Both the position numbers and the translations under genes were made by a program. A DNA stretch of 45,479 nt. Source: Mesobacterium pallidum. Lineage in GTDB: Bacteria > Pseudomonadota > Alphaproteobacteria > Rhodobacterales > Rhodobacteraceae. Below are positions 45,246 to 45,479 of the stretch, in pieces; within the stretch, counting starts at the first letter, position 1; each line of letters starts with the position of its first letter. The stretch covers positions 1 through 45,479 of the forward strand of contig NZ_JAIMID010000034.1 in NCBI RefSeq assembly GCF_019966535.1, read 5' to 3'. A model generated the notes under the pieces. The model had not been told where the DNA came from. It ran no database searches and saw only the letters and a list, made by a program, of their open reading frames with translations.

Positions 45246-45464
45246 CTATCCAGTTCCATCGTCACGATCTTTTCTTCGTGTCCACGAAACCGGCAGCAGG
45301 CCATGGAGCCGAAACGCGAAGATGGCCGCCTTCTTGGCCCCCATGAAGTCTGTCGAACGTGGCGCCTTTGGGAAGGTCTTGAGATCATCGACCGTCTGTC
45401 GTGTTAGTGTCCGCGCACGTGGTGTAATTTCTGCGCCTTCATAGGTGTAATCCCGGGTGGCCAT
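45246..45464 (-). CDS. Small hypothetical ORF near the window edge
   Basis: 72 residues from the ATG at 45464; the same frame stays open to the end of the window, so the gene may start further up. The sequence (RDYTYEGAEITPRARTLTRQTVDDLKTFPKAPRSTDFMGAKKAA) has a plausible soluble composition and is not recognised. No Shine-Dalgarno was seen before the ATG. It precedes the RTX gene on the same strand by about 120 bases. Confidence 0.4.
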   Translation of the reverse strand: MATRDYTYEGAEITPRARTLTRQTVDDLKTFPKAPRSTDFMGAKKAAIFAFRLHGLLPVSWTRRKDRDDGTG

Positions 45465-45479
45465 CGAGGTGTATGGTCG

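Overview
The window reads as chromosomal DNA of an alphaproteobacterium of the family Rhodobacteraceae (roseobacter-like). The evidence is the high GC content, a recA preceded by a GTTC-N7-GTTC SOS box, the alaS / recA / cckA neighbourhood, tripartite tricarboxylate transport genes, a very large acidic RTX protein and a bhc-type beta-hydroxyaspartate gene set. No rRNA, tRNA, CRISPR array or intact insertion sequence was seen.

Layout. 1-420: extreme G/C runs and copies of an intergenic repeat. 426-11423: housekeeping block, mostly on the minus strand: enoyl-CoA hydratase-like gene, DUF1330 gene, alaS, recA, a plus-strand sulfotransferase-like gene, cckA, an RsmB-like rRNA methyltransferase and guaB. 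11615-13642: a ferredoxin/ASKHA corrinoid-activation-type protein. 13737-16231: minus-strand operon of a 2OG-Fe(II) oxygenase with a thioredoxin-fold N-terminus, an ECF sigma factor and its anti-sigma factor. 16232-17471: about 1.2 kb with no credible gene. 17472-21896: a sensory module with a short LOV photoreceptor, divergent from a CheB-CheR-PAS-HWE hybrid kinase and a single-domain response regulator.

22449-29151 is a catabolic island: a LysR regulator divergent from a cytoplasmic-type sulfatase, then a complete tctC-tctB-tctA transporter, a translationally linked 57-residue ORF and an HSL-type alpha/beta hydrolase. It probably imports and processes a sulfated or esterified organic acid. 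29451-32109 holds minus-strand genes for a hypothetical protein, a transglutaminase-like protein, a secreted protein with seven two-cysteine repeats and a small membrane-anchored protein. 32730-34732 holds cspA, a fatty-acid desaturase whose only visible ribosome-binding site lies in a perfect hairpin, and an unknown 225-residue protein.

The most notable system is at 35203-39764. A tandem glycine riboswitch precedes a DadA-like FAD amino-acid dehydrogenase gene (broken here by a frameshift and a stop), then bhcB (hydroxyaspartate dehydratase), bhcC (hydroxyaspartate aldolase) and bhcD (iminosuccinate reductase). The usual first gene bhcA and regulator bhcR are absent. The arrangement suggests a glycine-sensing route that condenses glycine with glyoxylate and yields aspartate, with the ancestral dehydrogenase making glyoxylate from glycine. 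The window ends with a 1613-residue RTX protein (40283-45124) and a small ORF that runs towards the window edge.
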